Source: D37C17 sp964551815 (GTDB lineage Bacteria > Fidelibacterota > Marinisomatia > SCGC-AAA003-L08 > D37C17). From it: 36,287 bases of DNA. Where the stretch lies: the NCBI GenBank assembly GCA_964551815.1, contig CAZKEL010000022.1, positions 1-36,287 of the forward strand, in the 5' to 3' direction. The notes beneath the pieces were generated by a model. That model was not told the origin of the DNA, ran no database searches, and saw only the letters and a program-made list of their open reading frames with translations. Each line of letters starts with the position of its first letter. Within the stretch, counting starts at the first letter, position 1. A program made the position numbers and the translations under genes. Shown piece after piece: positions 18,673 to 26,955 of this stretch.

Positions 18673-20339
18673 CCTGCCTCAATCGCTTCTGTTACCCTGG
18701 AGTAAAATTTATTTTGATAGTCGTTGATCATCCTGTATGCTGAATATCTCACAGAACTTTCTATGGAATGCCGCATTATTTTGACCCATTTATCAGAATT
18801 TTCATAATAGGTAGGGATGATTTGATTTTCCAAAATTGAATAAAGGGATTCTGCATCTTTTTTATCATCACAAGACTTGGCATTTCCAATTGCCCAGCCG
18901 TTTTCACCATGCATGCAGCCCTCAGCCCACCAGCCATCTAAAATGGAACAATTGGGAACGCCATTCAAGGCTGCCTTCATGCCACTTGTCCCGGAAGCTT
19001 CATTGGGGCGCAGCGGTGTATTCAGCCATACATCCACTCCAGAGGTGATGAGCCTGCCCAACCACATATTATAGTTTTCCAGAAAAATAACTTTAACCTC
19101 TCCCCTAAAAGCATTGGCATTATTTACAACTGATTTGATGATTTCTTTACCGGTAGAATCTTTAGGATGTGCCTTACCTGCAAAAACAATCTGAATTTTG
19201 TTTCTACCTAACTTGGTCAGTCTTTCAGGATCAGAAAAAATGAGCCGTGCCCTTTTATACTCTGCCGCCCTTCTTGCAAACCCAATGGTAAGGACGTCGC
19301 GGGACAGTGCCTTTTGTGTCTGTGAATTTGCATATCCCAACAGAAAATCTTTATGAGACCAATGAGCCCATTGCAATTCTTCATCAGATATATTTCCCAA
19401 ATCAGTAAGCAATTCAGGATTCACCCGCCAACCCGGAAGTTTAATATCAAATAATTCCCTAAAGGATTTCCCCAACCAATAAGGATGGTAAACCCCGTTG
19501 GTTATATGGTCAATATGAAAATCCGGGAATTGTTCACGGGCTACCCTGCCATGCAGCTCAGAAACCCCATTTGCTGACCGTGAAAAATAGAGCCCTAATT
19601 CAGTCATATGCAGGCGGCTATTCTGTACCCAGGATGGCAGATGCAAGTTCTCCGGCAATAAACCATGTAGTAGCTTTCGACAGCGTTCGACAGCAAAATG
19701 ATCATGACCGGCAGGAACAGGTGTGTGAGTAGTAAAATGGCAGAGAGAGCGCACTTTTTCTTCATCTTCATCATACTTTTCTAATAACGCCAGAGTAAGG
19801 AAAGAACAATGCCCTTCATTCATATGGTAGGTTTGAATTTCCCTGATGCCCAGCATATCCAGCAAGCGGATTCCTCCAAACCCTAATATGGCTTCCTGTA
19901 GAATTCGGTGGTCTTTATCGCCAGAATATAACCGTAAAGTTATTTTTCTGTCATCGTTGAAATTTTTTTCAATATCTGTGTCCAAAAAATAAATGGGGAT
20001 CACATGACCCGTCTCCCCCTTGTATAGTAAACGGTATGCCTGGATCCACACATCTCTTTCACGCAGTCTGAGAGAAAACAGCTTCGGCAGTTTTTCCAGC
20101 ATAGGTTCAGGATCAAATTTGGGGTAAACTTCCGTTTGATTGCCTTCCTCATCCACACGCTGTTTGAAATAACCCTCTTTATACAAAAGCGTTATGCCTA
20201 CCATGGGGATTTCAGCATTTGCAGCTGCTTTGATATGATCACCGGCTAACACACCTAATCCTCCTGAATAGGTTGGCAGGGATGCAGAAATACCAATTTC
20301 CGCTGAAAAATACGCAATTGACAGGTTGTTATTTTCCAT
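18669..20339 (-). CDS. glgP: Alpha-glucan/maltodextrin phosphorylase, short GT35 form
   Basis: 556 residues, the compact form of GT35 phosphorylase; it starts directly at IAYFSAEIGIS. It releases glucose-1-phosphate from alpha-1,4-glucans in the cytoplasm. Landmarks: YSGGLGVLAGDH (24-35), NEGHCSFL (174-181), FTTHTPVPAGHDHF (202-215), RRAAEYKRARL (356-366), FAGKAHPKD (386-394), and the pyridoxal-phosphate region NEASGTSGMKAALNGV with lysine K455. There is no signal peptide. It shares one base with malQ (TAATG) and overlaps the PPIase by 4 bp. With MalQ it forms the classical maltodextrin breakdown pair: MalQ lengthens chains and GlgP shortens them. The family call is secure; preference for maltodextrin over glycogen is inferred from context. 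Confidence 0.95.
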   Translation of the reverse strand: MENNNLSIAYFSAEIGISASLPTYSGGLGVLAGDHIKAAANAEIPMVGITLLYKEGYFKQRVDEEGNQTEVYPKFDPEPMLEKLPKLFSLRLRERDVWIQAYRLLYKGETGHVIPIYFLDTDIEKNFNDDRKITLRLYSGDKDHRILQEAILGFGGIRLLDMLGIREIQTYHMNEGHCSFLTLALLEKYDEDEEKVRSLCHFTTHTPVPAGHDHFAVERCRKLLHGLLPENLHLPSWVQNSRLHMTELGLYFSRSANGVSELHGRVAREQFPDFHIDHITNGVYHPYWLGKSFRELFDIKLPGWRVNPELLTDLGNISDEELQWAHWSHKDFLLGYANSQTQKALSRDVLTIGFARRAAEYKRARLIFSDPERLTKLGRNKIQIVFAGKAHPKDSTGKEIIKSVVNNANAFRGEVKVIFLENYNMWLGRLITSGVDVWLNTPLRPNEASGTSGMKAALNGVPNCSILDGWWAEGCMHGENGWAIGNAKSCDDKKDAESLYSILENQIIPTYYENSDKWVKIMRHSIESSVRYSAYRMINDYQNKFYSRVTEAIEAG

Positions 20340-21862
20340 TAAAATACTCCTAATTCTATCTCTAACATCTCTACTTCAATATTCACCCTTTCCGGTAGTT
20401 GATGGCGATTACTATTCTTAGTAATGGTTCTGATTCTATACATAAGAGGTTTATTTAATTCAAATTCTTGAACCCGCCAGGTCCAGTTATCTTCTGACAG
20501 CGTGCCGGGAGTATTCATTCTGGCAGAAGTATCAAGATTTAACACATCCTGCATTTGTAAAATAACGGTATCTGCCTCTGTGTTTAATATCCACCTAAAT
20601 GGAGTTAACTCCTCCCAAATAATTAATGAATCAATAGGAACGGAGTCCATATTGGCCCTATAATTTTGGTACTCAATTGTATTTAATTGCTCTACCCAGC
20701 CAATATGAGTATTGTTATCATGCGTTCCCAAATAGAGGACAGAACGGGCTGGTATATCATCCTGGGAAATTTTTTCTGTAAACTCAAAGTGCATGACACG
20801 CATTCCCGGAAATTGGAAGGACTGTCTCAGTTCATGTACTTCTTCTGTGATATCTCCCAAATCTTCCACAATAACATTATCCTTATGAATTATATCCTTC
20901 AAAGCAGAAAAGAACTTTTTACCGGGAGCTTTTACCCATTCCCCCTCTCGGGAAGTCTTACTATCAATGGGAATTTTATAGTATTTGGCAAATCCGATGA
21001 AATGATCCAGCCTGATGATATCCACTTGTTGTAAGAGTTTTTGAAAGCGCAACTTCCACCATGAAAAGTTATCTTTTTCATGACTTGTCCAATTATAGAG
21101 GGGGTTTCCCCAAATCTGGCCATCATCTTCAAATTTACACGGGGGACAACCAGCCTGAAATTCCATTTTGCCATCAGGTGTAAGTTGAAATAATTCTCTA
21201 TTTGCCCATACATCCGCTGAATCATAGCCAACATATATGGGCATATCCCCTATTAAATGAATATTAAACTCCCTGCAATAAACCTGCAGTTTATTCCATT
21301 GGTTGTGAAATAAAAATTGTACTATTTTTGGGTATTCATTCGTTGTACCTTCAGGAATTTCATGCAATTTCCATTCAGACCAGGGAAGTCCCTTGTTTAT
21401 TTTTTTTAAAGTACAAAAGTCAGCATAATTATTTAACCAATACTTTTCTGTATTGATAAATTCTTCATACTCTTTAAGCATAGTATCTGATGCCCTGGAT
21501 CTAAATTTTGCATATACCAATTCCAGCATTTTTGATTTATTCCGGCGAACCAGTGAAAAATTAACCTTACCGTTATTTTCTACTAAAAACTGAGATAATT
21601 CTTCTTCTTTTAGCAATCCCTCATCTCTTAATTCCTCAGGACTGATGAGTAAAGGATTTCCTGCAAAAGTGGACAAACCCGAATAGGGTGAATTGGTGAA
21701 ATCTGTAGGGCCCAGGGGGAGTATCTGCCAATAACTTTGCTCCATTCTTGCCAGCTTTTCAACAAAGTCTTGGCTGGTTCTGCCGATATCTCCTATCCCA
21801 TAGGGACCAGGAAGAGAAGTAGGATGCAGGAGAATACCGCTGCCTTTAGAATTAGTTTTCAT
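20339..21862 (-). CDS. malQ: 4-alpha-glucanotransferase (amylomaltase)
   Basis: 507 residues, normal for GH77. It disproportionates maltodextrins in the cytoplasm, releasing glucose and longer chains for GlgP. Landmarks: GSGILLHPTSLPGPYGIGDIG at the N-terminus, WQILPLGPT (45-53), GDMPIYVGYDSADVWA (205-220), IIRLDHFIGF with nucleophile D286, VIVEDLGDI with acid/base E333, and GTHDNN with D382. An oddity is the 250s loop: most family members read GVPPDxF here, but this protein has GCPPCKFEDDGQ (about 238-249), a CPPC motif. The 5' end overlaps the upstream GH13 gene by 11 bp, and the stop shares a base with the glgP start. No signal peptide. Confidence 0.95.
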   Translation of the reverse strand: MKTNSKGSGILLHPTSLPGPYGIGDIGRTSQDFVEKLARMEQSYWQILPLGPTDFTNSPYSGLSTFAGNPLLISPEELRDEGLLKEEELSQFLVENNGKVNFSLVRRNKSKMLELVYAKFRSRASDTMLKEYEEFINTEKYWLNNYADFCTLKKINKGLPWSEWKLHEIPEGTTNEYPKIVQFLFHNQWNKLQVYCREFNIHLIGDMPIYVGYDSADVWANRELFQLTPDGKMEFQAGCPPCKFEDDGQIWGNPLYNWTSHEKDNFSWWKLRFQKLLQQVDIIRLDHFIGFAKYYKIPIDSKTSREGEWVKAPGKKFFSALKDIIHKDNVIVEDLGDITEEVHELRQSFQFPGMRVMHFEFTEKISQDDIPARSVLYLGTHDNNTHIGWVEQLNTIEYQNYRANMDSVPIDSLIIWEELTPFRWILNTEADTVILQMQDVLNLDTSARMNTPGTLSEDNWTWRVQEFELNKPLMYRIRTITKNSNRHQLPERVNIEVEMLEIELGVF

Positions 21863-23651
21863 GACACTCTAAAATGTAAAAAGATCGAGGGTTTATCTTG
21901 TCTGTATGATAGGTTTCAGTTATACCCCTGCATAAAGATAATTCTAATAATTCCGATAACCCTAAACTGTGACTTTTTGTTGAAAGATTGAAGATTCCTA
22001 TGATTTTCTCGGTATTAATACTGCGGGAAAATATAAACATCTCCTTATCATCATCTGCAAATATCACCGTGAATTTACCTTGCTGTAGGCTGGGATGTTT
22101 TTTTCGCAGCTCTATCATTTGCTTATAAAAATTATAGAGTTCCCTGTCAGGAAAAACCTCATCCCGCCCTCTATCTAATCCAACAGGATGATGGGTTTCA
22201 TCTTCATAGTGAAATTCTTCCCAAAGCATTGGTTTTCTGCAATCAGGGTCATCTGCTCCCCATATCCCCACCTCATCTCCGTAATAAATATATGGTGCAC
22301 CAGGAAACAAAAACTGAAAAGCAACCAGCATTTTTTGCAGGTTTCTCTCCTCTACATTAGGCTTACGAACTTTAAACTCAGGATTGTAATGCAGATGATT
22401 GGCATGGTCAATCCAACGGTCAGGATTTACAACAGATGAGGCTATGCGCTCAGTGTCATGGCTGCCTAAAATATTCTGAACCGATAAAAAGGTATCAAAT
22501 TCGTATTCAACAATCATTTTCTCTATGTAATGCTTAAACTCAGTTGCAGTGATTTGATTCTTATCATCTATCATAAATTTAAAAAGAGCATCGGCTAATC
22601 TGTAATTCATCACCCCATGAAAAGCATCTCCCTTAAGCCAGGGGGATGCATTGAGCATTTTATTATTCCAGAAATCTTCCCACCAAATTTCACCGGTAAT
22701 ATAAGCATGAGGGTTAATCTCCTCTACCCACTCTCTAAACTCCCTCCAGAATTCAATATGTACCTGATCTGCCACATCCAGCCGCCAGCCATCTACCCCA
22801 TCTGAGGGGTCACCGTCATTATTGGGGTCCATCCACCGCTTTACCACAGCATGAATATGCTCCTTAATGGGAGGGGTTAAGCCTTGATCAATTTCCCTCA
22901 ATACAGGCAGATCCTTTATTCCAAACCAGCCTTCGTAATCAAATTCATCTTTTACCGTTAGAGGATCATCCCATTGGTGGATGTAAAACCAGTCAGCATA
23001 CTTACTGGCACTCCCCTTTACCTTCACATCTTCAAAGGCCCAAAAAGGGATGCCTACATGATTAAAAACACCATCAATGATTATTTTTATGTCTCTGTTA
23101 TGGACTTCCTCAATCAGCTCAAGAAAAAGAGAATCGGCAGATGTCCACAGCCAGGTTGACGGGTCAGCAGGATCTTCCTTTGACCAGATTGCTACATCTA
23201 ACTGAGGGTCGGGACCAAAATTATTGTCAATATGGTGGTAAAACCGGGCACCGTATTTATGAGCAGAGGGTGATTCAAAGACAGGATTTAAATAAAGAGC
23301 AGTTACACCTAAGTCTTCTAAATAATCAAGTTTATCAAGAATGCCCTGGATATCCCCCCCATAACGACGCAGCTGGGCATTATAATAAAAATTTTCCCCA
23401 TTTGATTTTTCCCAGTTCTGCAGTTTATACCAATCAGCTGTCCAGGGCATCAATTCCCAGTCCTTCTGAATCTCATAAGGCCAGGTTCCCGTAAGAGTGG
23501 ACTTATCAGGGTCATTGTTCTTATCTCCATTATAAAAACGGTCAGGGAAAATTTGATACCAAATTGCAGACTCTGCCCAATGACTATTATCTCCTGCGTA
23601 GGGTAATCCAAGTCCAAGCATGAGATAGATAATATAAGATTTCAATTGCAT
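21852..23651 (-). CDS. Exported GH13 alpha-amylase/neopullulanase-like enzyme
   Basis: 599 residues. Signal peptide MQLKSYIIYLMLGLGLPYAG leads into the GH13 barrel at IWYQIFPDRFYNGD (30-43). GH13 regions: IIDGVFNH (191-198), DGWRLDVAD with nucleophile D292, YITGEIWWED with acid/base E321, and LGSHDTERI with H398/D399. A calcium-loop-like NNDGDPSDGVDGW precedes the nucleophile. The order and the YIYYGDEVGIWGADDPDCRKPM segment resemble cyclomaltodextrinase/neopullulanase-type members, though the enzyme is exported. It probably cuts oligosaccharides in the periplasm or at the surface. First gene of unit B: an operator-like element lies 21-44 bp upstream of the ATG, and malQ overlaps its 3' end by 11 bp. 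Exact specificity is not visible. Confidence 0.92.
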   Translation of the reverse strand: MQLKSYIIYLMLGLGLPYAGDNSHWAESAIWYQIFPDRFYNGDKNNDPDKSTLTGTWPYEIQKDWELMPWTADWYKLQNWEKSNGENFYYNAQLRRYGGDIQGILDKLDYLEDLGVTALYLNPVFESPSAHKYGARFYHHIDNNFGPDPQLDVAIWSKEDPADPSTWLWTSADSLFLELIEEVHNRDIKIIIDGVFNHVGIPFWAFEDVKVKGSASKYADWFYIHQWDDPLTVKDEFDYEGWFGIKDLPVLREIDQGLTPPIKEHIHAVVKRWMDPNNDGDPSDGVDGWRLDVADQVHIEFWREFREWVEEINPHAYITGEIWWEDFWNNKMLNASPWLKGDAFHGVMNYRLADALFKFMIDDKNQITATEFKHYIEKMIVEYEFDTFLSVQNILGSHDTERIASSVVNPDRWIDHANHLHYNPEFKVRKPNVEERNLQKMLVAFQFLFPGAPYIYYGDEVGIWGADDPDCRKPMLWEEFHYEDETHHPVGLDRGRDEVFPDRELYNFYKQMIELRKKHPSLQQGKFTVIFADDDKEMFIFSRSINTEKIIGIFNLSTKSHSLGLSELLELSLCRGITETYHTDKINPRSFYILECHEN

Positions 23652-23671
23652 TACAGCAGGGAAATTTAGCG

Positions 23672-23695
23672 TAGTAACCCATAACAGAGTTACGC
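23672..23695 (-). promoter_or_regulatory. Operator copy 2, between the ROK kinase and the GH13 gene heading unit B
   Basis: The plus strand reads TAGTAACCCATA then ACAGAGTTACGC. The inverted arms GTAAC and GTTAC have the same 11-base spacing as in the perfect palindrome at 31972-31995. It overlaps the ROK stop codon and lies 21 bp before the ATG at 23651. The 38-bp gap otherwise holds nothing. It suggests that unit B has its own regulated promoter although it follows unit A closely. No confident -35/-10 pair was found. Confidence 0.5.
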
Positions 23696-24580
23696 ATTTT
23701 TCTCCTTAATAAGCAATGCCGCACCTCTGTGAATTGATTCTAAATAATCAGAGCATTCAATTATGGGAATATTATGCAACTCAAAGGACGGTGCAAATTG
23801 GTATAACACTTTTCTAGCAGGATCAATAAATACTGAAAATGCTCTGCTGATTCCTCCCCCCACTACAACCATTTCAGGATCTAACATATTTACAATATGA
23901 CTTAAACAATAGCCTAGTTTTTCTCCAAACCAGGCCCAAATTTCAAGAGCTTTCTTATTTCCTGCTACAGCCATTTTATATAAGGCTTCTGGTGAGTGTA
24001 CTTTTCCCAGTATTTCACTGCATTTTGTAGTTATGCCTCCAATGGAAATCTCATCTTCCCAAATCCCATTTACTATAGGAGAAATTCCATATTCAGCTCC
24101 CAATCCATGCGTTCCTGTGAACAGTTTTCCATTTATTATTAACCCAACACCTAATCCCGAACCAAGGGTGAGGGCCGTCATTACCCTGGTTTGCGGGTGG
24201 TTTTTCTGCCATACGCCCCATGCGAATAAATTAGCATCATTTTCAATATGTACCGGTATGCCGATTCTATTTTCCATCTCTTTAGCAAGATGGGTATGTT
24301 GCAGCATAGTCAAATTGGGGGTTTCTAATATTTTCCCTTCCTCTGCATTTAATGGCCCCGGAGCAGAAATGCCCATTCCCATTAATTGAGTTTTACCGAT
24401 ATTGGATGACTTTAAGAGCAGACCAGCTTGTTGAGCGAAGCCTTCTAACAGGGTTGTTTTATCAGGGAAGGCTGATATGAGGTTAATATCGGAGGAAGAA
24501 ATATTCTTTAATTGCTCATCAAAAATTGAAGAGGAAAAGGTAGTGCCGCCAATATCCAAAGTAAGGATGTATTGCTTCAC
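23690..24580 (-). CDS. ROK-family sugar kinase (probable glucokinase) lacking the usual zinc motif
   Basis: 296 residues from a GTG start 2 bp after the CBM48-GH13 gene. The N-terminal phosphate loop is LDIGGTTFSSSIFDE (8-22), the catalytic aspartate lies in IENDANLFAWG (D115), and LTLGSGLGVGLIINGK (137-152) is the second ROK glycine motif. In most ROK proteins a GELGH histidine and a CxCGxxGC cluster bind zinc; here the corresponding stretch is GAEYGISPIVNG (161-172) with neither. It probably phosphorylates glucose released by MalQ and the amylases. There is no N-terminal helix-turn-helix, so it is a kinase rather than a ROK repressor. Substrate is inferred from the locus. Last gene of unit A. 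Confidence 0.88.
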   Translation of the reverse strand: MKQYILTLDIGGTTFSSSIFDEQLKNISSSDINLISAFPDKTTLLEGFAQQAGLLLKSSNIGKTQLMGMGISAPGPLNAEEGKILETPNLTMLQHTHLAKEMENRIGIPVHIENDANLFAWGVWQKNHPQTRVMTALTLGSGLGVGLIINGKLFTGTHGLGAEYGISPIVNGIWEDEISIGGITTKCSEILGKVHSPEALYKMAVAGNKKALEIWAWFGEKLGYCLSHIVNMLDPEMVVVGGGISRAFSVFIDPARKVLYQFAPSFELHNIPIIECSDYLESIHRGAALLIKEKNA

Positions 24581-24582
24581 TT

Positions 24583-26955
24583 CTATTCCACTAAATAAAT
24601 TTTAGTTTCGTAGGGAGCCAGCTGTAATTGTACCATTCCATCTGTGACTACAGCAGCCTTATCATCCAGTAATGAAGTGAGTTTTCCATTTTTGTAAAAA
24701 GGTAGTGATTTTTTCAGGGAAGTTGATGTGCGGTTAAAAAGGAAAATCACTTCTTCATCGAAATAGGATTTCTTCCAACCGACTACTTGCCTATTGTAAA
24801 AAACACTCCAGTCCCCCAAGCTAAGGGACGGATATTGAACTCTCAATGAAATGAGTTTTTTCATTCTCATTAAAAATGATCTTTCTTTCTCCGTTAAGCT
24901 CTCTTCAAATCTCATCATTCTACGGTTATCAGGATCGCCGGCACCCATCATTCCTATTTCTTCACCATAGTAAATGACCGGCACTCCCGGCAAAGCAATA
25001 TTCATTGCAGTAAACATGAATAACTTTGCATAGCTGTGAGGATTTTTCACCTCCCCCGGTGGATGATGAAATGCTCTCTCAGTGGAGTTCTCACTAAGGT
25101 CAATCTGAAAGTCTGCAAGAGAAATAAATCGAACCTGATCATGACTGCTAGTGATATTCCCCATGAGATTTACCGGTTGGTAATGCAGCAAATTATTTCT
25201 TATCCCCTCATGAATAATATTAAAATCAATCTCTTCATTGATCAGTTGATTCCGCAGCAAATAATACAGTGAAAAATTAAATTGGGAATCCAATTCACCG
25301 GGATTCACAAAGGAGGATATAAGCTCGTCATTACCAAAGGTCTCTCCAATTTGAAACAGTTCTTTCCCGGGGTACTTATCGTTAAGAGTATTTCGTAAGG
25401 ATTTCCAAAAGGAATGTGGGACATGTTTGGTGGCATCCTGCCGAAAACCATCAAACTCATATTCATCAATCCAATAGACAGCATCATCAACCACCTGCTG
25501 AACGGCAGTGGGGGAGCTAACGAAGTTAAAAGAGGGTAAAAAAGTCTCAAACCAGGTAGTGAGCATAGTTTCTTCCGACCAGTTGCGGATGTTGAGACTG
25601 CCGTCTTTTAATTCCACTTTTCCAAACCAATCCCGGTGATTTTGATAATAGGGATTGTTTTCATGGATATGGTTCGAGACAAAATCCAGCAAGACTGAAA
25701 TATTTTTATCATGGGCAGTATTGATAAGCATTTTTAGATCCTCTGCCGTCCCAAGCCGTGTATCAATTTTTCGACTTTCCACAGGCCAATAGCCATGGTA
25801 TCCTGAATACCTTCTATGTGGTGGAACAGATTCAGTATAGGAGGTGTCAGGTCCCTGCGTAATTGGAGAAATCCAAAGCGTGTTAATTCCAAGATTGGTA
25901 AAATAATCTTCATTTATTTTTTGGGTAATTCCAGCAATATCTCCTCCCATGTAATTAGCCAGAGGAGGTACCATAGGGTCATTTACCCTTCGGTCATTAG
26001 TTTTATTTCCATTCAAAAATCTGTCAACCATTAGAGAGTAAATCACTCTAAAGTGGGGGTCAGAAGGGTTATCTTCAGGATGAAGAGGGATACCATTTTT
26101 AATGATCGTATGGTTTTCTAAATAAAACATCTCTCCACTTATATAAATTCTTAAAAGACCATCTGTTAAATCACCCAATTTTACAAAGAAAAATTTTTGT
26201 CTCAATGAATCTATTTGCTTGTATCCGTACAGGGAGTCCCCTAAAATCTGGTTATCAAAAAGCACCTTATATTCCAATGGCTTGCCATCATGAGTTTCAA
26301 ATCCGCATCCTGTGAATAGTAATTCCCCTTCAGGTTTAACCCAGCTGTGTTTTTGCAGACAGGGTTCCTCACTAAAACCACCCCCAAATTCAAAAGTAGA
26401 GTTAAATCCGCCAAGTCCATTAGGAATTTTATTTGGATTTGCCGGGTCTAATACTTCTCTGCCATCCACTATAAATTTATACTCATACTTTCCAGCGGGG
26501 AATCTATCTGTCCGCTGCCAGTCAAAACTTAAATGTTTTGGAGAAAGGGGATGGGATGATCTACTCCAATTATTAAAATTTCCCATGACAAAAACTTCCT
26601 TTGCCAGCCTGGTATCATCAATATATTGGAAATTATGGTAATAATTGTTCTCCGTTCTGGTCATTAAGGTAACGTCATTTCCCTTAATAAGAATTCTCGC
26701 AGGTGCATATCCCATTAATTGGTCTGAAGGTTTTATCCATAAACTATCGTTGGAAATTCTAAAGGAAAATAAGCTGTCATCCAGGAATTCTGGATCCTTC
26801 TTACCAAGGTGAAAATAGTTGGAAAGATCAACTCCTGACCATTTATCGTGAATGAGTCGAAGAGTAGGGACAACTCCTCTTTCAAAATCTTCTGCTAAAG
26901 CACAACTACTGATAATGGAGCTGATAAGAAAGGCTGAGTATAAAATATTCTTCAT
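24583..26955 (-). CDS. Exported GH13 alpha-amylase with CBM48-like glycogen-binding domain (possible lipoprotein)
   Basis: 790 residues. The signal ends in IISSCALAED, which fits a lipobox (C18) or ordinary cleavage. A CBM48/AMPK-type glycogen-binding module lies at about 115-195 (VFVMGNFNNWSRSSHPLS, GKYEYKFIVDG, NSTFEF). The GH13 barrel starts at about 302 (FRVIYSLMVDRFLNGN). Regions: VLLDFVSNH (421-429), DGFRQDATKHV with nucleophile D507, FQIGETFGN with acid/base E538, and TSSHDQVRF with H605/D606. The C-terminal beta-domain ends YETKIYLVE. It overlaps the pullulanase gene by 4 bp (ATGA) and is followed after 2 bp by the ROK kinase. Likely a surface or periplasmic amylase; the position after a pullulanase suits debranching followed by chain cutting. 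Confidence 0.92.
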   Translation of the reverse strand: MKNILYSAFLISSIISSCALAEDFERGVVPTLRLIHDKWSGVDLSNYFHLGKKDPEFLDDSLFSFRISNDSLWIKPSDQLMGYAPARILIKGNDVTLMTRTENNYYHNFQYIDDTRLAKEVFVMGNFNNWSRSSHPLSPKHLSFDWQRTDRFPAGKYEYKFIVDGREVLDPANPNKIPNGLGGFNSTFEFGGGFSEEPCLQKHSWVKPEGELLFTGCGFETHDGKPLEYKVLFDNQILGDSLYGYKQIDSLRQKFFFVKLGDLTDGLLRIYISGEMFYLENHTIIKNGIPLHPEDNPSDPHFRVIYSLMVDRFLNGNKTNDRRVNDPMVPPLANYMGGDIAGITQKINEDYFTNLGINTLWISPITQGPDTSYTESVPPHRRYSGYHGYWPVESRKIDTRLGTAEDLKMLINTAHDKNISVLLDFVSNHIHENNPYYQNHRDWFGKVELKDGSLNIRNWSEETMLTTWFETFLPSFNFVSSPTAVQQVVDDAVYWIDEYEFDGFRQDATKHVPHSFWKSLRNTLNDKYPGKELFQIGETFGNDELISSFVNPGELDSQFNFSLYYLLRNQLINEEIDFNIIHEGIRNNLLHYQPVNLMGNITSSHDQVRFISLADFQIDLSENSTERAFHHPPGEVKNPHSYAKLFMFTAMNIALPGVPVIYYGEEIGMMGAGDPDNRRMMRFEESLTEKERSFLMRMKKLISLRVQYPSLSLGDWSVFYNRQVVGWKKSYFDEEVIFLFNRTSTSLKKSLPFYKNGKLTSLLDDKAAVVTDGMVQLQLAPYETKIYLVE

